Below, piece after piece: positions 63,708-64,000 of a DNA stretch of 64,000 nucleotides. The stretch covers positions 1,905,501 to 1,969,500 of the forward strand of contig OX336340.1 of assembly GCA_946902875.1 (NCBI GenBank), read 5' to 3'. The position numbers and the translations under genes are program-made. This DNA comes from Nematopogon swammerdamellus. Taxonomy: Eukaryota > Arthropoda > Insecta > Lepidoptera > Adelidae. Below the pieces are notes generated by a model, which saw nothing but the letters and a program-made list of their open reading frames with translations, did not search any database and had not been told where the DNA came from. The first letter of the stretch is position 1. Each line of letters begins with the position of its first letter.

Positions 63708-64000
63708 CACTTAATACTCTACTATATTGCAATGTGAGGTGCTGTCATTTCCCCGCCGTAAATTGCGATCGACCTCATTGAGGCTTCTCTCCGATTGAGC
63801 GGTTATTGATAGCGGATAGATAAGGAAACCTTCGTGCGCGAGTAAAACTCGCACTTGACAGATTTTTTGAGATACTGAACCCTAAAAACACAGCCAACTG
63901 CCACTAAGTAATTACTAATAGAATGATAAAAACTCAATAAACATGCAACGATCTATTAAGTAACAGCGAATCGTCAAAATAAGAGATAACATGATTATTA
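63708..64000. other. Unassigned; G-family end at 63825-63888
   Basis: AACCTTCGTGCGCGAGTAAA and ACTCGCACTTGACAGATTTT are the reverse of the G-family start at 26591. The rest is unassigned. Confidence 0.45.

Overview
The window looks like nuclear DNA of an insect, most likely a moth or butterfly. It has low gene density, an AT-rich background and short CpG-rich blocks. It is crowded with repeat types I associate with Lepidoptera: Helitron-like elements ending in GCGGGC...CTAG, (T)TAACCGACTTC foldback MITEs, small polymerase III SINEs with A-rich tails, and 5'-truncated non-LTR retrotransposons. The order and the family names come from pattern recognition, not from a database search.

Only one host coding exon is well supported. 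It lies at 12568-13099 (+) in a CpG-rich domain (about 12.1-13.9 kb). It encodes a signal peptide, a proline/arginine-rich linker and a domain resembling the N-terminal region of Vein/neuregulin-type EGF ligands, and it stops at a GTGAGT splice donor. No Ig or EGF exon was found downstream, so the remaining ~51 kb on the plus strand may be its first intron. 13.1-17.0 kb is mostly unique sequence and the best place to look for intronic enhancers.

Layout: 0-12 kb holds nested SINEs, Helitrons and foldback MITEs, plus a CpG-rich locus split by a hAT insertion (8118-9255, perfect 8-bp duplication). 12-17 kb is the vein-like exon and intron. 17-27 kb has a mariner relic, a 272-bp tandem repeat, two hAT insertions with 8-bp duplications (one carries transposase debris and an RT fragment), and LINE ends. 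27-30.5 kb is a 1.6-kb palindrome built from Helitron 3' ends with a 67-68-bp internal repeat. 30.5-41 kb is AT-rich with LINE ends and hairpins. 41.3-43.8 kb has two adjacent minisatellites (24 bp x 11 and 48 bp x 35). 44-56 kb has a large LINE fragment, SINEs, MITEs and a degenerate ~30-45-bp repeat. 56.5-60.5 kb is a tandem pair of palindromic mariner-derived elements. 60.5-64 kb holds more repeats and a foldback with three 104-bp repeats.

Family labels used below are mine. SINE-A has a shared core, an A-rich tail and either a tRNA/5S-like head or a second head. SINE-B has a Ser/Leu-type tRNA-like head and shares the core with SINE-A. SINE-E has a (TATG)n tail. Helitron-A, -B and -C are three non-autonomous Helitron-like groups. 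G, H and R33 are short repeats that recur in the window. I see no CRISPR, operon or recognisable new enzymatic system. The most unusual content is structural: modular SINEs, very long inverted repeats and sharply homogeneous tandem arrays.
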